Program-made: the position numbers and the translations under genes
Assembly: GCA_027186245.1 (NCBI GenBank)
Contig: CP114497.1
Coordinates: 5,153,501-5,217,500 of the forward strand
Reading direction: 5' to 3'
Origin: Coriaria nepalensis
Taxonomy: Eukaryota > Streptophyta > Magnoliopsida > Cucurbitales > Coriariaceae
Length of the DNA: 64,000 nucleotides
The notes under the pieces: generated by a model
The model's input: the letters and a program-made list of their open reading frames with translations, nothing else
The model's database searches: none
What the model was told of the DNA's origin: nothing
Shown here: positions 12,410 to 26,600 of the stretch, in pieces
How positions within the stretch are numbered: position 1 is the stretch's first letter
Layout of the letters: each line of letters opens with the position of its first letter

Positions 12410-14223
12410 GAATTATTAATATCAAATTAAAAATAACGCTTTGAAAGAAATTATATTAGACTTTCTTATATGGCTTACAAGCATAATATTATCTTTGAAG
12501 GGATTTAATTTTTTTATTCTCATAAAGGCATGTATGCATGATTCTATCTCTTTTCAATGAATGAGAAAATACATATGTAACACTCAAGCATACATCGTCA
12601 CAATCATGCACATTCTCATTCAATACTTGAATAAACATGCATGTAATCCATTAAATGCATTTTATGTGTTATGTAATATTCGGCCAATACATGATTTTTC
12701 ATTCTCAAATTTTATTTGTTCAATTAACTCTTTAATTAATCAAGTTTAAAATTTTGAATGATTAACTCTTTAATCAATCAAATCATGCTTGTGGATTATT
12801 CATTTAAATTAATGCAAATATTTCACAAGATATTTTTCAACACTTTGAGGATGCACGTTAAGTAAATGGAAAGTTTATAATTATAAGCACCTTCATCATT
12901 GTTAGCGAGATGTATATATACAATACAAAAGATGCAGTACATGTACGTACAAGGATGCACGTTAAGGCTAGTACGAAAAACAAAATTACAAAACTGAGAG
13001 TTCACTAGTCATTGATTTCTTTCCATGCAAACTGCGTGGGAGAAGTTGAGAAATTTGTGCATGAGCTATATGCTGAGCTGGATCACGATCCATGTGAGGA
13101 TCCACGTGTACTCTACTACTCTTAATATTAAAATATAAAAATTTTAGATTTTTATGTTAGCACTTTGATGGAGAAGATATAATATACACATGACAATTCC
13201 ACCAATTTGTTTTTATGGAATTGTGTATTTAAACTTAAAATTAAATTTTTTTTATAATTACTAAAATTTAAAAATTTATCCTAATTTCTCATTTTAAAAA
13301 CCGTTAATATAATTTTATCCTTCATACACAGATGGCTTTCAATAGCTTTGTTTTGGATAATATTTTCCATGGTCGTCATAACTCATAAAGGCAAAAGAAA
13401 AAAAAAACGATGTAAGGCTCCCCAATATATTATGTATATAAGTAAAAACCGCTGTTGAGTTGTTGGCTTGTTGCAGAGCTGGGAGCCGAGAAATAGAAGT
13501 TACCAAAAAAAAAAAAAAACATAAAACAAAACGAAAAAGCAAATGCCGCCCCTGTCATTTATTGTTTCTCGTTAATAACTTGCTTGTAATTTGTCCAAAT
13601 GGTGTCACTTTAGGCAACTGCGGGATCCATATTGTAAATCAAGATAGAGGGGTAACTCCTCTATTTAAAAAAATCTGGATATGAATGCTCTTATTCTTAA
13701 TAAATTCTTATGCTGTGCTGTCTTGTCATATTTTTCACAAGCTCCAATCTAACTGCTTGTGCCCCCTGTCGGGTCAAAAAACTGCAGTACTTGTTGTCTG
13801 ACTTGCTTTAACTCCCTATTACTTCAATTGAAAACTCGGATAAGGTCAACATGCTACCAGAAACAAAACTTGATAAAGATCTATGAAAAATCAGACATGC
13901 ACATGACATACTCGATTCTTAGCTTAGGAAATGACTAATGAATACTTGAGAAATAAGGTTTTAGAGTCAAGACTCAGTAAATATATATAGTCTGTCCTGC
14001 GTCTATACAAAAGCATCAATCCTTATCTCTGTCTGTCTATTTACAAAACCATTCAGGTTCAAGTCAACAAAAACTAACATGCAAAACCAGAAAACCATGA
14101 TGGATGAGCTTCACAAAAAAGCAATGATTTCTCTGAAATTCACAAAATCGTACCATAAGCAGAATTGCATTTATCCCCAGCATGCAACTTCTTCTCTCTT
14201 TTTCATTGCAGTACGACTCCAAT
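12410..14223. other. MLH1 3' flank, no further gene seen
   Basis: The MLH1 stop is at 14224, so its 3' UTR and terminator should lie in the right part of this stretch. I cannot fix the polyadenylation site. Short ORFs at 12.5-13.7 kb are low-complexity and have no recognisable homologue. Confidence 0.4.
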
Positions 14224-14674
14224 TTAACATCTCTCAAAGATCTTGTAAAGTTTCTCCAATGAAGCTACCTGTGAAAATGGTAAGTTATTAACATCATTTA
14301 TAAGTACTTCCCAAAAATGAGTTGTTGGCTTGTTCCAATTTAACATCATTTATAAGTACTTCACCCCAGGGAAAAAAAAAAAATCAACATTCTCGTAAAT
14401 TAAACACAGGCAAGACCTAATCTACAAAGTTCCGAATCAGTTATTTCCTCTCTTGAGAAGAACTAAAACATGACAATGGTCAAAGATAAAGGTCATGGAA
14501 AAGAATTTACCCGGACAAATGTCCCATTTGAGGCCATAGACTTTGGTGGCTTCAAGAAAAGCCTCATTGACGGAAACAGGATGTGCTGTATCGACCATTC
14601 CCTCTGTGACCATGCAGTCTCTGCCTCTGAAAGTAGTTCAAGATCAATTTCATCTTCCATGACCATGTCATCCC
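14224..14674 (-). CDS. MLH1: MLH1 exons 15-16: extreme C-terminus (aa 671-739)
   Basis: Exon 15 (14511-14674) encodes the tract [18 protein letters not shown]. Exon 16 (14224-14268) encodes [14 protein letters not shown] and the stop TAA. In yeast, the corresponding last residues of Mlh1 reach into the endonuclease site of its partner Pms1, so this block matters for function. It lies 16.8 kb away from exon 14, beyond the nested Copia cluster. Intron 15 (14269-14510) contains a 21-bp direct repeat at 14290-14310 and 14342-14362. Confidence 0.95.
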
Positions 14675-17600
14675 CTGTGATCACAAAAATAGAACACTAA
14701 AAGGTTTGAAACAAAATACTAGTAAAATGACATGTGACTAGAGGAACGTAGAGGAAAGAAAATGAAGTATTTTCTTTGACCGGGCAAATCATTTTTATAA
14801 GTCAAAGCCAAAGCAAGAACTGAATCATGCCTCCAATACACCAATACTTCCAGATTCTTTCCTTCCATTTTAATTTTACCTTTTAGGAAGACATTAGATC
14901 TCCAAAGAACTTATAATCATAGTTACCAAAATTATGGCGCTTTTTGTGACTATGAAATCTAATACAAAACTAGGGAATATGTAGAAATAGAATATATTTT
15001 ATATTTATTGCTAGTAGTTAATTCTCCTACAGTTTAGGAAATAGTCTACTAGTATTATAATTATTTCCTTGGAGGGTCTTTAAGTATTTCCCTGGAGGGT
15101 AGGAATTTCTAGCTGTACCATAGTAGGTTCCATTTCTATTTAAACTACTGTAATTTACCGTGGTTGATAAAATACAGAAATACAAAGTTTTTCCCTCTAC
15201 ATTTTCCTCATGATATCAAAGCAATCCTAACGGCCGGCGATATACCAAAAAAGAGGACCAAAGGCATTGATGCCGGAAGTCAACAGTCCACCTCTAAAGT
15301 TACCTCCAACCATGAAATCACCATTCCTGGCCACGGTGGAGGATCAGAAGGTGCAGTTATCCCAATCACAAATTATAAATTGAATGGGGATAACTTTGTT
15401 CAATGGTCTCAATCAATTATGATGTATGTATGTGGGAGAGGAAAGGACGATTACCTAATTGGAGTTGTGACAGAACCAAATCAGGCAGATCCACAATTCA
15501 AAACATGGAAGGCGTTTGAGATGCTTGGCCCATGACTACGGAGCTTGGAGAGAATTTCCTATTCTATGTTGCAGCAAAGGAGATTTGAGATGCTGTTAGG
15601 GAAACATACTCGGACAATGAGAATATTGCGGAGTTATTTGAGATAGCATTACATGACATCTGATAAGGTGAGATGACTGCTACTCAATATTTCAATGCTC
15701 TAACAAAACTTCGGCAGCAACTTGACGGATTTGAAGACCTTTGTTAGCTATATATTTTATGTATATAGATGTCAATTAGCTTAATTATAGTTTCTTTAAT
15801 TCTAGTTTTCTAGTTGTATATATAGATGTGCCTCACTTTTCAATATTGTATGAGAAAATATTATCTTTCCATTTCAGATAACATGGTATCAGAGCAGTAG
15901 GGTTTCAAAATTCGAGTTTTGTTACAAAATTAGGGTTTTGTTTTGGGTCTTTTGCATAAACACAACCTAGGGTTTAGTATATTTTAGGGTTCCATTTCGG
16001 CAACCCTAGTTGGAGTCATCTTTTTTTCTCACCACCTGCTCAGAACGAAAGCCCAATCATGATCTACTATTCCCCGAAGTTTGGTGGTTGGAATCCACGC
16101 GCGTGAGCCCCACGCCCCACCCGAAGTTTCTGCGACGTTCCCCACGCGTCGTCGCGTGAGCGCGTGTGTGTCATCGTCCGCCAGTTGCTTTTCTTCCCGT
16201 TGCCTCCTTTGCATCCCTGGTAACAATGTGCTCCGTGTTATGTCTGAAAATAAGTCTTCTATTATGACGAATGTGGTGCCGGTGATGTCTAAAATCACGA
16301 ACCATAAGCTGAATGGTTCGAACTATTTGGATTAGAGTAAGATTGTTCGTCTTTATCTATGGAGTATTGACAAAGATGATCATCTGACTGATGATCCTCC
16401 TAAAGATGATTCGCAGAAGATAGATGATTCGAAGCAGACATGGCTCAGAGAGGATGCTCGCTTGTTCCTTCAGATTCAGAACTCTATTGATATTGAGGTA
16501 ATTGGCTTGATTAATCACTATGAATTTGTTAAATAATTGTTGGATTATTTGGAATTTTTTCACTCTGGAAAAGGGAATCTCTCCCGCATGTACGAGGTTT
16601 ACAAAGCATTTTACTATGTGGAAAAACAAGACCAACTCCTTATAAACTATTTTATGGCGTTTAAGAAGACATACGATGAGCTTAATATGTTGCTGCCCTT
16701 TAACCTTGATGTAAAGGTTCAACAATGCCAATGGGAGCAGATGGCTATCATGAGTTTTCTCGCTGGCCTCTCTCCTAACTTTGAGTCTGCTAAGTCACAA
16801 GTTCTCTCTGGTTATAAGATCTCATCTTTTGTTGCGTTCTCCACACAGAAAGTACTCTATCCGTTCCGCTCAGTGGTGCTTTGGTAAGTCGCACTAATAA
16901 TTATGTGTCTGGGAGATCAACTAATCACAGTGGAAACAAAGGAGGTGGCTCACAAGGATTTGAAATTTCTAGAGGCATTGTGTGTAACTACTATCGTAAG
17001 CCGACCATACGAAGTTTGAGTGTAGAAAGCTTCAACACAAAAATCAGCAAAAATACTCAGCCCATGTTGCGTTCACTAATGATACCTCTGACAAATCGGT
17101 CTTATCTCTGCCGATGAATTTGCCAAGTTCTCACGATATCAAAAATCACTCAAATCTTCATCTCCTTCTATCACTGCTATTGCTGATTCATGTAAACCCA
17201 ACGTGTGTCTTCTTTCCTCATCCTCTAAGTGGGTCATTGATTCTGGTACCACAGATCATATGACAGAAAATTCTAGCCTCTTTTCTATTTTTTAGTCATA
17301 CGCTTCCACTTCTACTGTTACTTTAGCTGATGGGTGGGTCACCATCTTGTGTTCGTGGGTCTGGCACCATCACTCATACCCCTTTGCTTTCTCTGTCATC
17401 TATCTTACATTTACCTAATTTATCTTTTAATTTGCTCTCTATCAACCAATTCACTCATAATCTTAACTGTTGCATCTTTTTCCTTGATCATTGTTTATTT
17501 CAGGATCTTATGACAAAGAAGATTATTGGTAAAGGACATGAGTCTGGAAGCCTCTACATTCTTGACACACCGCTCCCCACTTCTATTGTCTGCTCGAGTG

Positions 17601-20600
17601 TCACTTCTCTTTTCAAGGCTCATTGTAAGTTGGGTCATCCATCTCTCCCTTTGCTTAAGAAACTTTGTCCACAATATAATAAGGTGTCTTCATTAGATTG
17701 TGAGTCGTGTCTGTTTGCAAAACATCATTGTCTTAGTTCGAGTCTTAGAGTCAATAAAAACGTGTTAGTGTTCCTTTTGAATTAGTTCATTCTGATGTTT
17801 GGGGCCCTTGTCCGATTTTGTCTAAATCAGGATTAGGTATTTTATTACTTTTGTGGATGATTATTCTCGTGTAACTTGGTTATATTTAATGAAAAATCGT
17901 TCTGAGTTGTTCTCTTTGTTTTGTGCGTTTTGTGCTGAGATTAAAACTCAGTTTAATGTTTCAATCCGTACTTTGGAAAGTGATAAAGCCAAAGAATATA
18001 CATCCGTTTTATTTCAATCTTATATGGCTCAGAATGGCATGCTTCATGAAACTTCTTGTGTTGATACTCTATCCCAAAATGGTGTGGCAGAACGTAAAAA
18101 TAGACATCTTCTTGAAATTGCACGAGCTCTCTTATTTCAAATGCATGTTCCTAATCCTTTTTGGGTCGATGCAGTTTCTAAAACATGTTTTCTCATTAAC
18201 TGCATGCCATCCTTTGTACTTCATGGTGAGATCCCTTACAAAATCCTTTTTCCAAATAAGTTACTCTTCCCTATTGATATCCTTGGATATTTAGTAGCAC
18301 TTGTTTTGTTCGGGATGTTCGTCCACACGTCACTAAATTAGATCCTAACTCTTTGAATTGTATCTTCCTTAGTTATTCTCGTCTTCAGAAAGGTTATAGG
18401 TGTTATTGTCCCAGTCTTAACAAATATCTTGTTTCCATTGATGTAACACTGTATTTTCTGTCTTCACCTATTCCCACTCATCAAGGGGATGATGATAATT
18501 TGTTGGTCTATTCTATTTCATCCTCTGCCGCTGTCTCGGAATCAGCTCATGTCAAGCCTCTTATTACTCAAGTCTACTCCAGGCGTCAACCTCTTGATTC
18601 ATGTCTTGCACTTGCTCCTTCGTCATTAGATCTAGTCCTGAGCGATGATCTTCCTGTTGCGTTACGCAAATGTAAACGCCAGTGTACTTATCCTATTTCT
18701 TCTTTTGTTTCTTATAACGGCTTGTCCTCTTCCTCCTATTCTTTTATTGCTTCCCTTGATTCTATCTCTATTCCTAAAAATCTTCGTGAAGCCATATCTC
18801 ATCCTGGTTGGCATGATGCAATGATAGAGGAGATGAATGCTTTAGATGACAATGGCACTTGGGACTTGGTCGATTTACCTTTAGGGAAACGAGCTATAGG
18901 ATGTAAATGGATATTTGTAGTTAAGGTCAATTCGGATGAGTCAGTTTCCAAATTAAAAGTCCGTCTTGTCGCTAAGGGCCATGCTCAAACTTATGGAGTG
19001 GACTATTCTAACACTTTTTCTCCTGTTGCAAAATTGACATCGGCTCGATTGTTTATTTCAATGGCAACTACTCATCATTGGCCTTGATATCAAGAATGTT
19101 TTTCTTCATGGCGATCTTTAGAAGGAGGTGTATATGGAGCAACCTCCTAGTTTTGTTGCTCAGGGGGAGTCAGGGCGAGCTTGTCGTCTTCGAAAATATT
19201 TGTATTGTTTGAAACAAAGTCCTCGTTCTGACCATTCTGTGTTCTACAAGTAATCAAGAGCTGATCATTATGTTAGTTGTGTATGTAGATGACATTATTA
19301 TCACCGGAAGTGATATTATGAGAATCTCATCTCTTAAGTCTTTCATTCATACTTAGTTTCACACGAAGGACTTCGGGTGGTAATGTATTTCTTGGGTGTT
19401 GAAGTTACAAAGAGTAAAAAGTGTATATTTCTATCTTAGAGAAAATATGTCATTGACCTATTAATTGAGACAGGAAAATTGGGAGCAAAGCCCTGTAGTG
19501 CTCCAATGATCCCAAACATGCACCTCATAGGAGATGGGGAACTATTTGAAGATCCTGAGAGATATCAGAGGTTGGTTGGGAAGTTGAATTACCTTATCGT
19601 GACTCATCCAGATATTGCATATTCAATTAGTGTTGTCAGTCAGTTTATGTCATCCCTAACAGTTCATCATTGGGCAGCATTAGAGCAAATTTTATGTTAT
19701 TTGAAAGGAGCACCCAGACAGGGTATCATGTACGCAAATCATAGGAAAACTCATATTGAATATCTTTCAGATGCAGATTGGGCAGGTTCCAAAATCTCAG
19801 GTTATTGTATCTTTGTTGGAGGAAATTTGGTCTCATGGAAGAGTAAGAAGCAAAATGTTGTGTCACGATCCAGTGCGGAGTTAGAATATAGGGCTATGGC
19901 ACAGTTTGTGTGTGAGTTAATGTGGATATATAAGCTCTTGACTGAAGTACCAGCAAAATTATGGTGTGATAACCAAGCTGCTCTTCATATTGCATCAAAT
20001 CCAATGTTTCATGAGCGAACTAAGCACACTGAAATTGATTGTCATTTTATTCGTGAGAAAATTCAACAAGGCTTGATTTCTATAGGATATGTGAAGACTG
20101 GATAACAACTAGGGGGCATCTTCACGAAAGCTTTATGTAGAAAAGGAAAGAAATATATGTAATTATAGAGGACCGTTAGCTGTAAATGAAAATCAGTCAA
20201 TGGTGTAAATTAGGAAGTTACTAGTACAGCTAGATAGCTAATTTTAGGTTAGTTTCCTATTTTCTTTAGTTTCCTATTTTTTGTGTTTTCTCCTCTATAA
20301 GAGGAATCAGGGTGCCTCTATTCAATAAAAATGAAAAACAATTAGAAAAGTTTTCATGGTATCAGAGCCAAACTGAAAAAAAAAAAAAAAAAAAAAAATT
20401 TCTCTTCTGCCCAAACCGATCATGTCTAAGATTGTCTCAAACCTGCCTCTTACAACCAGTCCTCCAACACAAACTCCCAATACTGATACTCATCCAATCC
20501 AAGTTACCACTATTCGCCTTAATGGTGACAACTATTTACGGTGGTCTCAATCAGTTCGGATGTATATTAGAGGGAGAGGGAAGATTAGATACCTGACTGG

Positions 20601-23600
20601 AGACAAGAAGGCACCAGCAATAGAGGATCCAATGTATGCAACCTAGGATGCAGAAAATTCGATGGTAATGACTTGGCTAGTGAACTCTATGGATGAGGAC
20701 ATTAGTTCGAATTATATGTGTTACTCCACAGCCAAGGAACTCTGGGACAACGTGAATCAAATGTACTCTGACTTGGGAAATCAGTCTCAAGTCTATGAAT
20801 TGACTCTAAAACTTGGTGAAATCCGGCAAGGACAAGACTCGATAACCAAGTATTTCAATTCATTAAAACGTCTCTGGCAAGATTTGGATCTGTTCAATGA
20901 TTATGAATGGAAATCCATAGAAGATGCAAAATATTACAACCGCATTGTTGAGGCTTCTCGCATTTACAAGTTTCTTGCAGGACTCAATGTTGAGTTTGAT
21001 GAGGTTCGAGGGCGGATCATTGGCAGGACGCCACTTCCTCCAATTGGCGAGGTGTTTCCTGAGGTTCGAAGAGAAGAGAGCCGCAGACATGTCATGCTAG
21101 GAAAAAAGGCAACTAACGAGCCTGCTGAAAGTTCTGCTCTTCTTAGTGTCGAGGCTACTGCTAATAAAACATCCAGATTTCAGCAAAAACCTGAAGAGAA
21201 GCCATGGGTATGGTGTGACTATTGCAACAAACCACGTCATACCCGAGAAACATGCTGGAAAATCCATGGAAAGATGTCAAATTGGAAAAACAACAAGCCT
21301 GGTGATAAAAATACCCGATTCATTCCTACGGCAAATGAAGCCGAGACAAGTCCCTTCACCAAGGAGCAGATGGATCATCTTCTAAAACTGTTAAAACTCA
21401 TGGTATCACCAAGTAGTATTCCTACTGTTTCTCTTGCACAAACAGGTATCACACTTAATGCTCTCTCTTCCTGTTCATATCATGCTCCTTGGATCATAGA
21501 TTCAGGAGCTTCTGATCATATGACCAATTTTTCAAATTTGTTTCACACTTACTCACCATGTTCTGGCCTTGACAAAATAAGAATTGCAGATGGCACTTTC
21601 TCACCAATAGCAGGGAAAGGTTTGATTAAATTATCTGAAAAATTAAACCTTAACGTTGTTCTCCATGTTCCCAAGTTAGCTTGTAATCTTTTATCTGTGA
21701 GTAAAATAACTAAAGACTTTAATTGTCGAGTGATTTTTTGTGATTCTTATTGTGAATTTCAGGACCAGACCTCGGGGAAGAAGATTGGCAGTGCTAAGTT
21801 AGTTAGTGGCCTTTACTACTTTGATGATGATTTCTTAGGGAATAAAAATGCTCAGGGCCTTAGTAGTGTTAGTTCTAATTCCGCTTATGAACAAATAATG
21901 CTTTGGCATAAAAGACTGGGACATCCTAGCTTTCCTTATCTTAAACATTTGTTTCCTACTTTATTTAAAGGTTTGGATTTTTCATCATTCTATTGTGAAA
22001 GTTGTTGCTTATCTAAGAGTCACCGTACCACTTATTTGCCAAAAACTTATATACCTTCAAAACCATTTTATTTAATCTATAGTGATGTTTGGGGACCTTC
22101 AAGAGTAACCACTATGTCAAAGAAAAAATGGTTTGTCACATTCATAGATGATCACACTCGTTTATGTTGGGTTTACTTAATGAGTGAAAAATCCGAAGTT
22201 GAAAAAATATTTAAAGATTTTTACAGAATGGTTGAAACTCAATTTCAAAAGAAAATTAGAATTCTTCACAGTGATAATGGAACTGAGTACTATAAAGGTA
22301 TTTTGGAAAAAATTTTGAAAGAAAAAGGTATTCATCACCGATCTACTTGTGTAGATACTCCTTAGCAAAATGGGATTGCTGAAAGAAAAAATAAACATTT
22401 ACTTAAAGTAACACGTGCTATAATGTTTTCGATGAATGTTCCAAAATATCTTTGGGGAGAAGTTGTTCTAACAGCAACTTACTTTATTAATAGAATACCT
22501 ACACGTGTTTTAAAATATAGCACACCTCTAGAATGTTTTAAAAACTGTTTTCCCTTTTCTAGAATGTACTCCGATTTACCTCTAAAGGTTTTTGGTTGTA
22601 TTGTTTTTGTTCGTATACCTAATAACACTCAATCTAAACTTGATCCAAGGGCAGAAAAATGTGTGTTCATAGGGTATGCCTCAAATAAAAAGGGATATAA
22701 GTGTTATAATCCCCAAACAGGGAAAAATTTTATCAGTATGGATGTCTCGTTTTTTGAAAATAAATCCTACTTTCACAAAAATACTCTTCAGGGGGAGAAT
22801 GAGGTAATGGAAGAAAATTTTTGGGATTTATCTCCTAACCCTTTACCAAAAGTAATCTTGACTGCTATACCTCATTCCTATCATCCTACCATTAATGATC
22901 TTCAAAGTCTGGAGCAATGTGATGATACTGAGAACAATAAAGGAAGTGATGGTAATATAATGCCAAACAGTATTGTATCTAAAACAGGGGAAGAATCACT
23001 ACTACAGCCGGATAAAAATGATTCTAACAGTGAGCTCTTGGTTTATACCCGGAGAAAACATCATCAAAAGAGTCAAAGGCAGCAAGTTACTCTTCGTAAT
23101 GATCAATCACAATCCTTGGGGACTGGCCCTGCAGTTATCACAGGTATTTCCGATCCTAACTCATCTTTAGTTCCCATCACTTTCCCTAGCAAAGAATCAT
23201 CAGATCTTAATATTCTCATTGCTGTTAGAAAAGGAATCTGAAATTGCACTAGGATTCCTAGATATCCCATTGCTCAATATCTTTCATATGACAAACTTTC
23301 TCACACTCATAAGGCATTTACCTCAAAAATATCATACTTGTTTGTCCCGAGAAACATTCAGGAAGCTCTTAGTGATCCAAATTGGAAATTAGCAGTGATG
23401 GAAGAGATGAATGCTCTTAGGAGAAGTGGTACTTGGGAGATAGTTGACTTGCCTAAGGAGAAGAAGATTGTAGGATGCAAATGGGTCTTTACTGTGAAAG
23501 CAGATGGTAGCATAGAACGATATAAGGCAAGATTGGTAGCTAAGGGGTTTACTCAAACCTATGGGATTGATTATCAGGAGACCTTTGCTCCAGTAGCCAA

Positions 23601-26600
23601 GATAAACTCAATCAGAATTTTACTATTTTACTATCTCTTGCTATAAATTTGAACTGGCCATTACATCAATTAGATGTAAAAAATGCTTTTTTAAATGGTG
23701 ATCTTGAGGAAAAAGTTTTTATGAGTCTTCCACCCGGGTTTGAGAAAAATTTGGGATCAAAGAAAGTCTGTAGACTAAAGAAATCATTGTATGGTCTCAA
23801 GCAATCCCCTAGAGCTTGGTTTGAACGATTTGGGAAATCTGTAAAGAATTGTGGGTATTGTCAAAGCCTAGCTGATCATACTATGTTCTATAAACATGGT
23901 AGAGGAGGTAGAGTTGCTATACTAATTGTTTATGTGGATGATATAGTCATGACAGGTGATGATAGTCAAGAACTAGAAAAACTGAAGAAGAGACTTGCAA
24001 CCGACTTCGAGATCAAGGATTTAGGAACACTAAAATACTTTCTTGGAATGGAGTTTGCTAGATCCAAAGCAGGTATATTTGTGAATCAACGTAAATATGT
24101 TCTTGATTTACTTAATGAAACAGGCTTGTTAGGGTGTAAACCAGCGGAAACACCTATTGAGCTCAATATCAAATTACAGCATCCTAAACCTGAAGAAATT
24201 CTGAACAGAGAACAATACCAGAGACTTGTTGGCAAACTAATTTACTTGTCGCATACTCGTCCAGACATAGCATTTGCAGTTAGCATGGTTAGTCAGTTTA
24301 TGCATTTGCCCGGACAAGAACACTTCAATGCAGTCTATAGAATTCTCAGGTATTTAAAGGGGACTCCTGGAAGAGGTTTGTTATTCAAGAATCGTGGGCA
24401 CTTGCAAGTTGAAGCCTATACTGATGCGGATTGGGCTGGAAGTGTTGTTGATAGACGATCAACTTCTGGCTATTGCACGTTTGTTGGTGGCAATCTTGTT
24501 ACATGGCGAAGTAAGAAGCAGAATGTAGTGGCAAGAAGTAGCGCATAAGCTGAGTTTCGATCAGTTGCTCATGGGATTTGTGAGGTCTTGTGGATTAAGA
24601 GACTACTGGAAGAGTTGAAAGTTTCTAATCCACTACCTATGAAAGTGTATTGTGACAATAAAGCTGCAATCTCAATTGCTAATAATCCAGTACTCCATGA
24701 TAGAACAAAGCATGTGGAGGTCGACAAACACTTCATCAAGGAAAAAATAGAAAAAGGACTGATCTGTATGCCCTATATTCCCACTACTCAGCAAGTTGCA
24801 GATGTGCTTACTAAGGGGCTTCCTAGTGGACAATTCAACGAGTTAATTAGCAAGCTGGCTATGGAGGATATCTTCCAACCAGCTTGAGGGGAAGTGTAGA
24901 AAAGGAAAGAAATATATGTAATTATAGAGGACCGTTAGCTGTAAATGAAAATCAGTCAATGGTGTAAATTAGGAAGTTACTAGTACAGCTAGATAGCTAA
25001 TTTTAGGTTAGTTTCCTATTTTTTGTGTTTTCTCCTCTATAAGAGGAATCAGGGTGCCTCTATTCAATAAAAATGAAAAACAATTAGAAAAGTTTTCACG
25101 AAAGCTTTAAATGGGGCTCGAGTTGATTATGTTTGTAACAAGTTAGACATGATTAATATTTATGCTCCAACTTAAGGAGTGTTAGCTGTATATTATATGT
25201 ATATAGCTGTCAATTAACTTAATTCTAGTTTTCTTAATTCTAGTTTCCTAGTTGTATATATATATGTGCCTCACTTTTCAATATTGTATATGAAAATATT
25301 CTCGTTCCATCTCAGATACCAACCTTCATAGGGATCACCCAGAAGACGACATTAAGTGTAATAAAATACTGGAGAAAAAGAGGACCTTTAAGTTTATGTT
25401 AGATCTCAACAAGAACCTTGATGAAGTCTATAGATGAGTCTTATGCACAAAACCCTTACTTACCACTCGAGAGTTTCAAAAGTCATGAGTGAGGAGAGTA
25501 GACAAAAGGCTGATGCTTGGAACTCCAAGCAACAACTCAACAACAGACTCATCTACTCTTGCTACCAATTTGATGATATGCAAAAGAAAAGACCTATGTG
25601 ATCACTGTCGGAAATTGGGACATACCAAAGACAAGTGTTGGAAGACTATGGGAAACCAGAAGATTGGAAGCCAAATCCTCGCAGCTCCAATGAAAAGGAA
25701 AGCAGGAGTAATGTTGCTACCATTGAAGTACAACCCAAACCAAGTTAAAACGGTCCATTTAATAGAGAACAGCTAGAAATGTTGTACAAACTTCTCAACT
25801 TGCATAATCATAATACAATAGGCTTTACTTCTATCATTGGAAGTGATAATCATAATACCGGGTCTTATGCTCAAATAGGGTACCTTCTCGAGCGCACTAA
25901 TTACTAGAAGTGAAAACTCAGATTCATGAATAGTAGACTCGGGGGCATCTAATCATACGATTGGTAACCTTAAATTGTTCCAACATTATCAATCATACTC
26001 CCACAATTATATTGTCTGAATAGCTGATGAAACACTTTCAAAAGTGGTTGGTTCTGGAACTGTAGTACTTGGATGAAATATCATCCAAAATTCTATTCTC
26101 TTTTTCACAATGACTCTTGTGTTTTTTAGTACTTGGACTCGGGGAAGATGATTGGCAATGTTAGAATGTGTGCAGGGCTCTACTTCTTAACAGCGGAAGA
26201 ACTTTAAGAGAGAAGCTCAAATTGCAACCATGGTTACCTCTCCTCCTTGTCAATCGAGTCAGTTTCAAGTACCTAGAATTAGAACTAATAATGATAATGC
26301 AATATTACTCTGACACGATCGCTTGGGTTACCCTAGTTTTATATATTTTGCAAAACTATTTCCTTCTTTATTCAATAAAAATCCAAAATTTTTTCAATGT
26401 GAAATGTGTTAGTTATCAAAGCATGTTCGAAATTCATAACCCACAGTTCCATATAAACCATCTCGTCCCTTCTCATAGGAAAAAAACATTATTGACAGTA
26501 GATGGTTCATCAGCTTTGTATATGATCACACTAGGGTCACATGGCTATTCCTTTTGAGAGAAAAATCGGAAGTGAGGCAAATATTTTGGAGATTCTATAC

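Larger units (their letters stand above)
20136..25098 (+). mobile_element. C2: Copia LTR retrotransposon inserted in C3 (youngest of the nest)
   Basis: LTRs are 20136-20356 (221 bp) and 24895-25098 (204 bp). By eye they are identical except for a 17-bp segment present only in the 5' copy, where AGTTTCCTATTTTCTTT is followed by a second AGTTTCCTATTTT. The primer site TGGTATCAGAGCC is at 20357-20369 and the purine tract TTGAGGGGAAG abuts the 3' LTR. A 23-A run follows the primer site (20376-20398). The pol frame is nearly complete but has four in-frame stops and one frameshift. The flanks carry an 11-bp direct repeat, CGAAAGCTTTA (20125-20135 and 25099-25109), longer than the usual 5 bp. Confidence 0.95.
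15742..25321 (+). mobile_element. C3: Copia LTR retrotransposon inserted in C1 gag
   Basis: The 142-bp LTRs (15742-15883, 25180-25321) start TGTTAGCT and end CAGATAACA or CAGATACCA. They are flanked by the exact duplication ACCTT (15737-15741, 25322-25326). The primer site TGGTATCAGAGC is at 15884-15895. I count about 15 differences between the two LTRs (roughly 10%). Without the C2 insertion the element is about 4.6 kb, the normal Copia size. It contains gag, protease, integrase, RT and RNase H in order, with many stops and frameshifts. C2 interrupts the last codons of its RNase H region. Confidence 0.94.
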
